DNA from: Paenibacillus sp. S150
GTDB taxonomy: Bacteria; Bacillota; Bacilli; Paenibacillales; Paenibacillaceae
Direction of reading: 5' to 3'
NCBI RefSeq assembly: GCF_019352175.1
Contig: NZ_JACBYI010000008.1
Coordinates: forward strand, 1 to 64,000
DNA length: 64,000 nucleotides
The notes beneath the pieces were generated by a model. The model saw nothing but the letters and a program-made list of their open reading frames with translations. It did no database searches and was not told the origin of the DNA. The translations under genes were made by a program, and so were the position numbers. Shown one piece after another: positions 45,101 through 53,355 of this stretch. Position 1 is the first letter of the stretch, and each line of letters opens with the position of its first letter.

Positions 45101-46951
45101 CTAGCCTGCCGCGGAATCTGGTGAAGCCCCCCGTACCAGTTCACTGTACAAGCCGCCCTCCTGCAGCAGCTCCTGATGCGAGCCCTGCTGCTCCAGCCGT
45201 CCGCCCCGGAGCACCAGAATGCGGTCTGCCGCACGGATCGTGCCCAGACGGTGGGCGATTACGAAGCTGGTCCGGCCCTTCATCAGCGCCTGCAGCCCCT
45301 CCTGAATCTTGATCTCCGTCACCGTGTCGATGCTGCTCGTCGCTTCATCCAGCACCAGCATCGACGGATTGGCAAGAATGGCACGGGCTATAGCCAGCAG
45401 CTGCTTCTGGCCTTGGCTGATGCCGCTGCCGTCCACGGACAGCATCCGTTCATAGCCGCCCTTCATCCGCATAATAAAAGAGTGGGCATTGGCCAGCTTG
45501 GCGGCCTCCTCAACCTCTTCGTCGCTGGCATCCAATCTGCCGTAGCGGATATTGTCGCGGATCGTTCCCTTGAACAGGAAGGAATCCTGCAGCACAAAGG
45601 CCATCTGGCTCCGCAGGCTCTCACGGCGGACCGTAGTCAGGTCCCGGCCATCCAGCGTAATACGGCCCCTGTCCGGGTCATAGAAGCGGGACAGCAGGCC
45701 GATCAGCGTGGTTTTACCCGCCCCTGTTGGTCCTACCAGCGCGATCATCTCGCCGGGCTTCGCCTCGAAGCTGATATCCTGCAGCGTGTCCGCCCCGTCA
45801 TCATACGAGAAGGAGACACCGGAGAACTTCACGGCTCCTTCCACACGCTCCAGCGATACCGCTGCCCCTTCGTCCTTCGCCTCAGCCTCCTCATCCAGCA
45901 CCTCGAACACCCGCTCCGCACCGGCAATCGCCGACAGCAGCGTGTTCCACTGGTTCGCCAGATCATTCAGCGGGCGCGTGAACTGGCGCGTGTATTCTAC
46001 GAACGCGATAATCACGCCTATTGTGACCAGTCCGCGGATCGCCAGCAGGCCGCCGACACCCGCCACAATAGCAAAGCTCAGATTGTTCAGGCCGTTCATC
46101 AGCTTCGGAATAAAGCCGGAAATCGCCTGGGCCCAGTACCCCGACAGCATAATCCGTGTATTGCGCTCACGGAAGCCCGCAATGACCCGTTCCTCCTGCG
46201 AAAAGGCCTTAATAATCCTCTGGCCGGACAATGTCTCCTCAATAAAGCCGTTCAGCTCGCCCATATTTCGCTGGCGCTCCTTGAACAGCGGGCCTGTGCG
46301 CCGCGTAATCCAGCGCATGCCGAGAATCATCAGCGGCACCACGATGAAGGTCAGCAGCGTGAGCAGCGGGCTGAGCCAGAGCATCACGCCCACCGTGCCC
46401 AGCAGCGTCAGCACACTGGAGAAAATCTGAATCGCCGAGCTGTTCAGCGTGGAGCTGATATTCTCAATATCATTGGTCAGACGGCTCATAATTTCACCTT
46501 GCTGCCTGCGGTTGAAGAAAGGAATCGGCAGCCGGTGCAGGTGCGCAAACAGGTCGGACCTCATCCGGAATACCGTCTCCTGGGCAATCTCGATCATCCA
46601 GATGTTCTGCAGCCAGGAGGTCAGGGAATTCAGCAGATATACCAGAGCAAGCGTAATGAGGAAAACTCCCCAGGTTCTGCCCCCGTCACCTTCCAGATAG
46701 CGGTCCACCGCCCTGCTGATCAGATAGGGTCCAAGCAGGGCAAGACCGGAGCTGAGAAGCACCATAACCAGCACAAGCGCCAGCTTGGCCTTGCGCTTCG
46801 CCAGATAGCTCCAGATCCGAAGGAGTGTGGCGGACCAGTTCTTGGCCTTGGCCTTCGGCCTCCGTCCGCCCGGCGAACCGAAGCTTGCCGCGTCCCCAAG
46901 CCCGACATTCAGCTTCGGATGGCGAAAAGGCTCAAATAATGCTTTGAACAT
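45101..46951 (-). CDS. ABC exporter half-transporter (TM plus ATPase), second of a pair
   Basis: A 616-residue type IV ABC exporter: six TM helices (residues about 50-330) and an ATPase with Walker A VGPTGAGKTTLIGLLSRFYD, signature ISQGQKQLLAIARAI and Walker B MLVLDEATSSIDTVTEIKIQ. The start ATG at 46951 lies behind GGGAGGGGG and overlaps the preceding exporter gene by 20 nt, so the pair probably forms a heterodimer. The signature ISQGQ, with Q for the more usual G, and the intact Walker B Glu suggest this half carries the consensus catalytic site. The substrate (drug, lipid or peptide) is not shown. Confidence 0.9.
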   Translation of the reverse strand: MFKALFEPFRHPKLNVGLGDAASFGSPGGRRPKAKAKNWSATLLRIWSYLAKRKAKLALVLVMVLLSSGLALLGPYLISRAVDRYLEGDGGRTWGVFLITLALVYLLNSLTSWLQNIWMIEIAQETVFRMRSDLFAHLHRLPIPFFNRRQQGEIMSRLTNDIENISSTLNSSAIQIFSSVLTLLGTVGVMLWLSPLLTLLTFIVVPLMILGMRWITRRTGPLFKERQRNMGELNGFIEETLSGQRIIKAFSQEERVIAGFRERNTRIMLSGYWAQAISGFIPKLMNGLNNLSFAIVAGVGGLLAIRGLVTIGVIIAFVEYTRQFTRPLNDLANQWNTLLSAIAGAERVFEVLDEEAEAKDEGAAVSLERVEGAVKFSGVSFSYDDGADTLQDISFEAKPGEMIALVGPTGAGKTTLIGLLSRFYDPDRGRITLDGRDLTTVRRESLRSQMAFVLQDSFLFKGTIRDNIRYGRLDASDEEVEEAAKLANAHSFIMRMKGGYERMLSVDGSGISQGQKQLLAIARAILANPSMLVLDEATSSIDTVTEIKIQEGLQALMKGRTSFVIAHRLGTIRAADRILVLRGGRLEQQGSHQELLQEGGLYSELVRGASPDSAAG

Positions 46952-48677
46952 GCTGCACCCCCTCCCTGTCCTGAGATTCATTGATTTTCCGGTACAGCTC
47001 CGAATGCTTCATAAGGTCTTCATGCGTTCCCTGTGCAATTAATCTGCCCTCGTCCAGCAGCAGAATAAGATCGGCGGATACGGTAGAGCTGATTTTTTGC
47101 GTAATGAGAAAAGTAGTGCAGGACATGGTTTTAAGCTCCGCCAGCAGTTGTCCCTCGGTAACAGCGTCCAGCGCGCTGGTGCTGTCATCCAGAATCAGAA
47201 CCGCAGGCTTTCTTACCAGTGCCCGGGCTATCGTCAGCCGCTGCTTTTGCCCGCCGGAGAGATTCACTCCCCGCTGGCCGAGCATAGTGTCATAGCCCTG
47301 CGGCAGTTCTTTTACCGTGTCATGAATTTGCGCCGCGGAGGCCGCCTGTTCAATCTCCTCCTGCGCAGCATCCGGATTCCCCCAGGCAATGTTCTCGCGC
47401 ACCGAGCCGGTAAACAATAAGACCTCCTGGGGCACATAGCCAATGGCTCCGCGCAGCCTGGAAATCCCCGCCTCGGCGATTGCTGTCCCGTCGATCAGAA
47501 TTTCGCCGCTGTTCTGCTCATACAGGCGGGGGATCAGCCCCACCAGCGAGGACTTGCCGGAGCCGGTGGCCCCCATAATCGCCACCCGTTCCCCCGGCTG
47601 CACCGCAAAGGAAATCCCCTCCAGTACAGCGATATCGCTCTCCGGGTAACGAAAGCCCACCTGCCGGAATTCGACCTTGCCCCTTATGGCCGTAGTCTCC
47701 CTGGCAGTGTCCGCCGCCGCGTCCCTCGCTTCCAGTTCATCTGCCGACATCACTTCCCCGATCCGCTGTGAGGAAGCCCGGGCCCGGGAAAAGGTGGCCA
47801 TAATCCAAGAGAGCGCCGACAACGCTCCGATCGTACGCAAAGAGTAGTTGATGACCGCAACAGTCTGTCCCAAGGTGGCGTCCCCGCTGGAGATCTCGAT
47901 ACGTCCGAACCACAGCACCATCATGATTCCCGCATTTACAATCAGCATAATGAGCGGTGCCGACGTCTCGGTTAGCCGCAGGGCAGCTACAGTGGACTTC
48001 ATCAGCTCCCCGCTGAAAGCGGCAAACCGGCGGATCTCATAGTTCATGCGCACAAACACGCGAATCAGCCGGATTCCGGTAAGATTCTCCTGAATCACGC
48101 TGTTTACACCGTCCAGCCTGATCTGCACACTGCGGAACAATGCCGACGCCCGCCTCATCACCCAGACCAGAAGCACAATCAGCACCGGAAGGGTCACCGC
48201 CAGCAGCATCCCCAGCTTCACATCCACGACCAAAGCCATAACCACACTGCCCAGTACTACAAGCGGCACCCGGGTCATGAAACGAAGCCCCATGAAGATC
48301 GTATCCTGCAGCTGTGACACATCCGCCGTAAGGCGCGTGATTAAGGAAGAGGTGGGAATGCGGCTGAACACAGCATAGGTGAAGGACTGAACCTTCTCAT
48401 AGAGCTTGTCCCGCAGATCAAAGGCAAATCCCTGGCTGGCATGGGACGCAAAAAAGGAGCTGAGCACGCCCGCAATAAACGCCAGCCCCGCGCTTATAAC
48501 CAGCACACCGCCCCACAGCCAGACAATCCCGTTATCCTGCTCCCTGATGCCGTCATCGATTATTTTGGAAATCAGCAGAGGCTGGGACAGCTCCACCGCC
48601 AGCTCGACCAGCATCATCACAAGCGCGGCGATTGCAGCAACCCTATATTTTCTGAGATAGGAAAAAATGATGTTCAT
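46932..48677 (-). CDS. ABC exporter half-transporter, first of a pair
   Basis: A 581-residue partner exporter with six TM helices and an ATPase: Walker A MGATGSGKSSLVGLIPRLYE, signature NLSGGQKQRLTIARAL, Walker B VLILDDSTSALDAVTEGQLL. Asp replaces the catalytic Glu after Walker B (LILDD), the mark of the degenerate half of heterodimeric exporters such as LmrCD or TM287/288. The missing Glu here, with Glu present in the second protein, supports an asymmetric heterodimer. ATG at 48677 follows GGGGTGA. Confidence 0.9.
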   Translation of the reverse strand: MNIIFSYLRKYRVAAIAALVMMLVELAVELSQPLLISKIIDDGIREQDNGIVWLWGGVLVISAGLAFIAGVLSSFFASHASQGFAFDLRDKLYEKVQSFTYAVFSRIPTSSLITRLTADVSQLQDTIFMGLRFMTRVPLVVLGSVVMALVVDVKLGMLLAVTLPVLIVLLVWVMRRASALFRSVQIRLDGVNSVIQENLTGIRLIRVFVRMNYEIRRFAAFSGELMKSTVAALRLTETSAPLIMLIVNAGIMMVLWFGRIEISSGDATLGQTVAVINYSLRTIGALSALSWIMATFSRARASSQRIGEVMSADELEARDAAADTARETTAIRGKVEFRQVGFRYPESDIAVLEGISFAVQPGERVAIMGATGSGKSSLVGLIPRLYEQNSGEILIDGTAIAEAGISRLRGAIGYVPQEVLLFTGSVRENIAWGNPDAAQEEIEQAASAAQIHDTVKELPQGYDTMLGQRGVNLSGGQKQRLTIARALVRKPAVLILDDSTSALDAVTEGQLLAELKTMSCTTFLITQKISSTVSADLILLLDEGRLIAQGTHEDLMKHSELYRKINESQDREGVQHVQSII

Positions 48678-48695
48678 CAGCGTCACCCCGTTTGT

Positions 48696-48902
48696 CTATT
48701 CATAGAGTGCATCGCGCAGACGGGTGGACATGGATGAGGATTGCCCCTTCAAAATCACCCGGCGCAGCGCCTTGTTGCTGCGGTTCAATTCAGCCAGCTC
48801 GTCCAGCATCTCCGTCAGCAAGCCCAATGTTTCCCGAGGCAGCTCCCCATTCTCTTGCAGAGCCGCTATCTTCTCTTTGTAGCCTTCCAATTTGTCCGTC
48901 AA
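48696..48902 (-). CDS. Small coiled-coil protein preceding the exporter genes
   Basis: A 68-residue charged helical protein (TDKLEGYKEKIAALQENGEL, LTEMLDELAELNRSNKALRR) with a predicted coiled coil. It begins with TTG behind AAGAAGG. It stands 18 nt before the exporter pair, so it is likely co-transcribed. I do not recognise a family. It could be a small regulator or stabiliser of the transporter. Confidence 0.62.
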   Translation of the reverse strand: MTDKLEGYKEKIAALQENGELPRETLGLLTEMLDELAELNRSNKALRRVILKGQSSSMSTRLRDALYE

Positions 48903-49087
48903 CTGTAAGCCTTCTTTCTGTAAACGTTCTCTTGTCCAGATACACAGAACTTTGTTAATTATAACACCCTTTATCCATTACCCGAAATGTTTTCACTGGC
49001 TACTTTTACTGAGAATATGATACGCTAATACAGTCGCATTTTTCAGATTTGGATTCATCAGGCTGATTGACGAAAGGATAGATGGAC

Positions 49088-49657
49088 GTGGCACAGTTGT
49101 TTTTCAAGTATGGAGCAATGAACAGCGGCAAATCCATTGAGATACTCAAGGTTGCGCATAATTACGAGGAGCAGGGCAAGTCGGTGCTCATTTTCACTCC
49201 ATCCCTTGACGACCGGGACGAAGTCGGGTATATTTCCTCCCGCATCGGACTGCGCAAGCAGGCCATCCCCATCGACGAGAATACGGATATATACAGCATT
49301 GTCAGCAGCAATTTGCCGAAGCCCCACTGTGTGCTGATCGACGAATGCCAGTTTCTCACCAAGGACTGCATTCTGCAGCTGGTGCGGATTGTCGACGAGC
49401 TGAATATACCGGTGATGGCCTTTGGACTCAAAAATGATTTTCAGAACAATCTCTTCGAAGGCAGCAAATACATGCTGATCTATGCAGACAAAATCGAAGA
49501 AATGAAGACCATCTGCTGGTTCTGCGAACGCAAAGCCACGATGGCGCTGCGCGTGGAGAACGGCAAGCCCGTCTACAGCGGCAAGCAAATCCAGATCGGC
49601 GGCAATGAAGCCTATTATCCGGTATGCCGCAAATGCCACAAGAATCCGCCGCTGTAA
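49088..49657 (+). CDS. tdk: Thymidine kinase (type II)
   Basis: A 189-residue kinase that phosphorylates thymidine to dTMP. P-loop [20 protein letters not shown], Walker [10 protein letters not shown], and two zinc-knuckle pairs CWFC and CRKC define the type II family. The lasso region has [21 protein letters not shown] chose GTG at 49088 (VAQLFFKYG), about 9 nt after AAAGGA; an ATG at 49082 is too near that site. Confidence 0.92.
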   Translation: MAQLFFKYGAMNSGKSIEILKVAHNYEEQGKSVLIFTPSLDDRDEVGYISSRIGLRKQAIPIDENTDIYSIVSSNLPKPHCVLIDECQFLTKDCILQLVRIVDELNIPVMAFGLKNDFQNNLFEGSKYMLIYADKIEEMKTICWFCERKATMALRVENGKPVYSGKQIQIGGNEAYYPVCRKCHKNPPL

Positions 49658-49674
49658 AAAAGATATATTCCCAG

Positions 49675-49715
49675 AAGCATTCCTGCGCATGTCCTCATGC
49701 CGGAATGCTTTTTTT
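49675..49715 (+). terminator. Terminator of tdk
   Basis: AAGCATTCC-GCAT / ATGC-GGAATGCTT followed by T7 on the plus strand. Confidence 0.88.
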
Positions 49716-49728
49716 GGCCCATAATATT

Positions 49729-49986
49729 CTAACGGATTGCCTGCGCTGCACGGTGTTCATCTTCCTTGCGCACGTAGAGATCATACTGAACGGTTGCCTT
49801 TCCGCCATAACGGGCACGCTGGCCAAAAGCCTGCATTCCCCCGTTGATCCGTGACCGGTGAGGAATGCCTCCGGCAGCAAGGCTGCCTTTGGCTCTGAAA
49901 TATTGCGCTTGATCAAAAGTCGTGTATACGAGTGTCCGTTCTCTGGGAATGAAAAAATGCAGTATGCCTTTGAGTATGCCAACCAG
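49729..49986 (-). CDS. Small conserved-looking protein with apparent CTG start
   Basis: An 85-codon frame reading VGILKGILHFFIPRERTLVY, then TTFDQAQYFRAKGSLAAGGI and ending YDLYVRKEDEHRAAQAIR. It looks like a genuine Paenibacillus-type small protein of unknown function. No ATG, GTG or TTG stands at the start. A strong AAAGGAGGG lies 4 nt before a CTG at 49986 (7 nt before a GTT), right after the DinB stop. The competing frame starting with TTG at 49982 has a less protein-like sequence. Translation therefore seems to use CTG, coupled to the DinB gene. Confidence 0.6.
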   Translation of the reverse strand: MVGILKGILHFFIPRERTLVYTTFDQAQYFRAKGSLAAGGIPHRSRINGGMQAFGQRARYGGKATVQYDLYVRKEDEHRAAQAIR

Positions 49987-49998
49987 CCTTCCCTCCTT

Positions 49999-50520
49999 TT
50001 ATTGCTTCAGGTAACGCTCCTTCAGGACCCCCAGGTGATGCAGCTCATGCCCGATAATGACACAGGCAACCGCTCTGACCGAAATAGGTGAATCACTGGC
50101 TGTCCCCATTCGGGTCCAGGCCGCTTCGGGCAGACTCTCCAGCAGCGCGAGCGTGGACTGCCGCACCAGCTTATAATGCTGTACCAGCTCCTGCAGGGTG
50201 AACCGGTCGAACTCTCCTGCCGCCGCGTACAGCTTTTCCTCATAGCCGGGAAGCGGAGCCGTCTCGCCCCTGGCAATCGCGAGCAGACGGTAGGACATAA
50301 TGCGGTCATTGTCGGTCAGATGGCCAAGCAGCTGCTTGATGCTCCATTTGTCCGGTGCATAGCGGTAGCTTCCCTGTTCCTCGCTGAGTCCGCCCAGCAA
50401 TTCATACACCTGAACCGACTGTTCTTTAAGCAGAGCCGCAAGCTCCCCTTCAGGAGGCACCAAGGCAATGTAACGGGCTGGAAACTCGCTGTATTCACTT
50501 GGTTCTGGACGCTGGTTCAT
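49999..50520 (-). CDS. DinB-like (DinB_2) four-helix protein
   Basis: A 173-residue protein of the DinB/YfiT superfamily. It has the amphipathic helices KWSIKQLLGHLTDNDRIMSY and LQELVQHYKLVRQSTLALLE, with histidines of a probable metal site in LLGHLTDNDR and CVIIGHELHHLGVLKERY. Members may act as metal-dependent thiol S-transferases (bacillithiol-type) or hydrolases; the specific reaction is not known. It is transcribed away from the agr locus. Confidence 0.82.
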   Translation of the reverse strand: MNQRPEPSEYSEFPARYIALVPPEGELAALLKEQSVQVYELLGGLSEEQGSYRYAPDKWSIKQLLGHLTDNDRIMSYRLLAIARGETAPLPGYEEKLYAAAGEFDRFTLQELVQHYKLVRQSTLALLESLPEAAWTRMGTASDSPISVRAVACVIIGHELHHLGVLKERYLKQ

Positions 50521-50579
50521 AGGAAAACCCCTCTCGTTATTGTTTTCAAGAAAAACTTACCGAAATGTGTCTAATGCTG

Positions 50580-50608
50580 TTGTTGTATTTTAGTATATTA
50601 TGTATAAT
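50580..50608 (+). promoter_or_regulatory. Sigma-A type promoter of the agr-like locus
   Basis: TTGTTG (-35), 17-nt spacer, TATAAT (-10), ending 48 nt before the first start codon. The spacing is ideal. Confidence 0.65.
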
Positions 50609-50656
50609 ATTCGCAAGAATACAAGTTGCATGAACCTGAGCTTCGGGAGTGTAAGC

Positions 50657-51328
50657 ATGCTGGAATTTGTGCTGTATATGGTGTTTTCGGTACTGGAAAC
50701 GTGTGCCATGTTCTATCTGGCGTTAAGAATTTTTAAAATTGACATTTACACCAAAGAAATTATATTCTCCAGCTTGATTATGGCTTTCTTTTCTTTCGTG
50801 TTAAGGAATGTCTATAACTACATCCAATTGGATGTACTGCTCCAGTTTGTCTTGTTAACCTGCTTTTTATGGCTTTTGTTTAGAATACATCTGTTTTATG
50901 CCACAATCATAACTGGAATCACCTATCAAGCCTATTCCTTTATCCAAACACTATGCTTCTTTATCATGGAGCAGTCAGGTTTGTTCTCATCCAGTTCACC
51001 TTACTCAATTAATATTATGACGTTTGTACTGCAAAGCATTTCAGCCAGTGCCGCCTTTTTCACAGCCGTCTTTATTGGTAAAAAGCGTAAAGGCTTTGAT
51101 TTTATCCCTGACAAACAGGGAGGCAAAGTTCAAATTCATACGCGCGACAAAATTCTTTTTGCTATAAATCTCCCTTCAGCTGCCATTGTGATGTCCACAA
51201 CATATTTTATTCAGAATTTTTCAAAACTCTTTATTTTTGTCCCCATTACATATGGTCTGATTTTATATATCTATCTCTACCACTCCTACCAAAAGGACAG
51301 AAGCAACTATGAACATCTTAGCAAATAA
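50657..51328 (+). CDS. AgrC-like six-TM sensor without kinase domain
   Basis: A 223-residue membrane protein with about six hydrophobic helices (VLYMVFSVLETCAMFYLALR, IIFSSLIMAFFSFVLRNVYN, TYGLILYIYLYH). It resembles the amino-terminal peptide-sensing region of AgrC kinases and ends SYQKDRSNYEHLSK, right where an AgrC kinase would continue into its dimerisation and His-kinase domains. No such domain exists. It overlaps agrB by 20 nt. ATG at 50657 is behind CGGGAG; the earlier ATG at 50600 lies inside the promoter. It could be a receptor without kinase, a transporter, or a processing partner. Confidence 0.62.
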   Translation: MLEFVLYMVFSVLETCAMFYLALRIFKIDIYTKEIIFSSLIMAFFSFVLRNVYNYIQLDVLLQFVLLTCFLWLLFRIHLFYATIITGITYQAYSFIQTLCFFIMEQSGLFSSSSPYSINIMTFVLQSISASAAFFTAVFIGKKRKGFDFIPDKQGGKVQIHTRDKILFAINLPSAAIVMSTTYFIQNFSKLFIFVPITYGLILYIYLYHSYQKDRSNYEHLSK

Positions 51329-51848
51329 GATAGCGGTTGCCATTAAGCGTGCCAATCCTGAACAGACACACTCGATAGAAATCATGCAGTATTCGTTGGG
51401 GATACTTCTGAACACTCTTTTCAGCTTTGCGGTTTCTCTTTTGATTGCCTGGTTAACCGGCAAGACAGCAGAGACTCTATTATTCTTTTTTAGTTTTGCA
51501 ATTTTGCGTATGTGCTCCGGAGGCTTTCACCTCAAAACTGCCCTGGCATGCAATACGGTATCTATTGTATTGTGTACAACCCTGCCGCATTTTTCCGTGC
51601 TTCCGGCTAATATAGTTATAATCTTAAACTGTTTTAATCTGTTAACGATGTTGCTCTTTGCACCTAGTCCAGATGTTAACGTAAAAATCTCGGCAACAGC
51701 TGCACCACTGCTGAAAGCCATATCAGTTCTTCTTGTTGGGTGCAATTTTTTTATTGGATCTTCAGTAATTGGATTGGCTTTTTTCACCCAGTCCTTAACT
51801 GTTATTACTCTTAAAGGGAGGGAAACCATTGAAAAGAATCTTGGCTAA
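51309..51848 (+). CDS. agrB: AgrB-type membrane endopeptidase
   Basis: A 179-residue AgrB homologue, the integral-membrane cysteine protease that trims AgrD pro-peptide and closes its ring. The signature RMCSGGFHLKTALAC gives His74 and Cys81, the same seven-residue spacing as the catalytic pair in Staphylococcus. Several hydrophobic helices surround it. It starts in the tail of the preceding gene (AAGGAC site) and overlaps the AgrD-like start by 20 nt. Confidence 0.92.
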   Translation: MNILANKIAVAIKRANPEQTHSIEIMQYSLGILLNTLFSFAVSLLIAWLTGKTAETLLFFFSFAILRMCSGGFHLKTALACNTVSIVLCTTLPHFSVLPANIVIILNCFNLLTMLLFAPSPDVNVKISATAAPLLKAISVLLVGCNFFIGSSVIGLAFFTQSLTVITLKGRETIEKNLG

Positions 51849-51948
51849 GTACGCTTCTGCATCACTTGCTGGCATGTCTGTTTTGTTCGTCGCTATTTTA
51901 AAACCACTGATTCATAGCCCAGAAGCACCTAAGGAATTGCGGAAGTAA
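51829..51948 (+). CDS. agrD: AgrD-like autoinducer pro-peptide
   Basis: A 39-residue peptide that starts with TTG behind AAAGGGAGG and overlaps the end of agrB. It has the expected three parts: amphipathic basic helix (KRILAKYASASLAG), short core, and the acidic tail PEAPKEL, the AgrB recognition motif resembling VPKEL of staphylococci. By alignment the ring would end before HSPEAP. The residue five places back, where Cys or Ser should form the thiolactone or lactone, appears to be Leu (sequence LKPLI). It contains no Cys at all. It may yield a linear or otherwise closed peptide. Confidence 0.8.
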   Translation: MKRILAKYASASLAGMSVLFVAILKPLIHSPEAPKELRK

Positions 51949-51969
51949 TTGTACAAGGATGGGGAGAAC

Positions 51970-52305
51970 ATGCGGGTCTTGTTAAACGACGGGTCCTCCC
52001 GGGAGATCCGGGAAGAAGAAATATTGTATTTCTCCAGCTATAAGAATACGATATTCGTCCACACCAAAGAAGGCGAGTTTGTTCTCCCTACCACGCTTTC
52101 CGATCTCTTGGCTGCTTATAAGGGCAAAGGCTTCGAACGTCTTGACCGCAGCAATGTAGTCAGTCTTAACAACATCGAATGTTATGATTCCGAACGTAAA
52201 ATCGTTACGTTTCATCAGGGAGAACAATTCGCAACAGTATCTGAACCCAATGAAACACGGCTGAGAAAATTTTTGGCCGCACGGAAAAACACCTCTGAAT
52301 CCTAA
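51970..52305 (+). CDS. Stand-alone LytTR DNA-binding protein
   Basis: A 111-residue LytTR domain protein: EILYFSSYKNTIFVHTKEGE, then LPTTLSDLLAAYKGKGFERL and DRSNVVSLNNIECYDSER. LytTR is the DNA-binding fold of AgrA-type regulators. Here the receiver domain is absent, so control cannot be by ordinary phosphotransfer. The ATG at 51970 follows GGGGAG; a TTG at 51949 in frame adjoins the agrD stop. It is the last gene of the agr-like operon. Confidence 0.82.
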   Translation: MRVLLNDGSSREIREEEILYFSSYKNTIFVHTKEGEFVLPTTLSDLLAAYKGKGFERLDRSNVVSLNNIECYDSERKIVTFHQGEQFATVSEPNETRLRKFLAARKNTSES

Positions 52306-52326
52306 CATTCATATTCATTTCGCTTC

Positions 52327-52375
52327 AAAAACACTTCCGCCCGATGCCATCCGGTTTTTCGGAGGGGGTGTTTTT
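52327..52375 (+). terminator. Terminator of the agr-like operon
   Basis: AAAACAC-TCC / GGA-GTGTTTTT on the plus strand directly after the LytTR gene. Confidence 0.78.
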
Positions 52376-52557
52376 GATTAATATATTTGTTAATTATTCT
52401 GTATTAATAAAAATAAATATTATGACATACGAAGCATTGAATGTAAAGGTTAATTCACAGGGCGAATGACAGGAGACGGGTTACCTTCCAAATGGTACCA
52501 TTTAGTATAGATTCGCAGTGTTTTGCACTCTACTAAAATAACCGATGGAGGAATCTA

Positions 52558-52737
52558 ATGGATTATTATTTTCATCCTTCTCCGCGCCCCTCATCCTTAG
52601 AGCTATTGTCTGACGAACAATTGTTGAACATCTACGAATTGGCGGTGGAGGCAAAGGCTTCACCCGATTTCATCGAGATTATCCAAACTGTTCTGACCGG
52701 GAGAAACATAGGGGGCTCTGGCCCTTCCGAGGATTGA
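52558..52737 (+). CDS. sda: Sporulation histidine kinase inhibitor Sda
   Basis: A 59-residue protein whose core LSDEQLLNIYELAVEAKASP and DFIEIIQTVLTGRNIG matches the Sda helical hairpin (LSDExLxxxYxxAxxxxLxxDFIxLIxxEL). Sda blocks KinA/KinB autophosphorylation when replication is stalled, preventing Spo0A activation. It has an amino extension (DYYFHPSPRPSSLEL) absent from the short Bacillus form. GGAGG lies 6-7 nt before the ATG. It stands alone after the agr-like operon terminator. Confidence 0.82.
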   Translation: MDYYFHPSPRPSSLELLSDEQLLNIYELAVEAKASPDFIEIIQTVLTGRNIGGSGPSED

Positions 52738-52785
52738 TCGTAATTATTTCAGCTCTCCTACATATAACCTATTACGACATGATGT

Positions 52786-52853
52786 AAAAAATCCGCGAGC
52801 AAGCAGCAAAGAAGCCACCTCCACTGTATAGTGAAGCTGGCTTCTTTGCTGCG
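52786..52853 (-). terminator. Strong hairpin after the small-protein gene
   Basis: Perfect 15-nt arms GCAGCAAAGAAGCCA/TGGCTTCTTTGCTGC with a 20-nt loop. Six T residues follow further downstream on the minus strand. Confidence 0.65.
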
Positions 52854-52929
52854 GTTCATCATCGCTTATGCTGTACTTCCTGCGCTTGAAGGTACGGGTG
52901 ATCACAGCTGCCGGTCCGGGCGGGAGCGG

Positions 52930-53238
52930 CTACTCGATGAACTCCGTTTTGAAGACATTCTCCAGCTTGCCGCCCAGTCTCTTCTTCAACGGAACCTTAA
53001 TATCCCGGCCCAGCTCCTTGAAAAAAGTATCCACATCACATTTCACGTTCTTTGCCATGGCAATAACCGTTCCGTCATTCACGATATTCTGGTTCACTTC
53101 AAGGGGGACATCCACTTCAATGTCGTATTTCTTGGTCAATGTTTTGATATATCTGGCGAAGATCTCCAGCAGCTCCTCATTGTTAAAATTCTCGATGGCG
53201 GCTTTGCCCTTGCTGGTAAATTTCATGTTAACTCTCAT
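52930..53238 (-). CDS. Small protein of unknown function, partner of an HTH regulator
   Basis: A 102-residue protein: RVNMKFTSKGKAAIENFNNE, then ELLEIFARYIKTLTKKYDIE and FFKELGRDIKVPLKKRLGGK. It is basic and alternates alpha and beta. I recognise no family. ATG at 53238 follows AAAGGGGA, while the ATG at 53262 has no site. It lies 117 nt after the HTH gene and may be its effector, as in small toxin or phage-repressor modules. Confidence 0.6.
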   Translation of the reverse strand: MRVNMKFTSKGKAAIENFNNEELLEIFARYIKTLTKKYDIEVDVPLEVNQNIVNDGTVIAMAKNVKCDVDTFFKELGRDIKVPLKKRLGGKLENVFKTEFIE

Positions 53239-53355
53239 TGTGGATTTCCCCTTTTCTGTCATACCATTTTTGTTGTTTGTTTATGGATCAAGATGAATAG
53301 ATGGCTGCAAGAAAGGGCAACATTATTCATTTTTGAAAACGGATGAGGCCAGCCT

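Noticed and set aside
49695..49982. A 95-codon minus-strand ORF with TTG start after the DinB gene
   Set aside because: The other frame from the CTG at 49986 gives a more protein-like sequence ending before the tdk terminator; this frame runs into the terminator.
50600..50656. Earlier start for the AgrC-like protein
   Set aside because: The ATG at 50600 overlaps the -10 box of the promoter and lacks a ribosome site.
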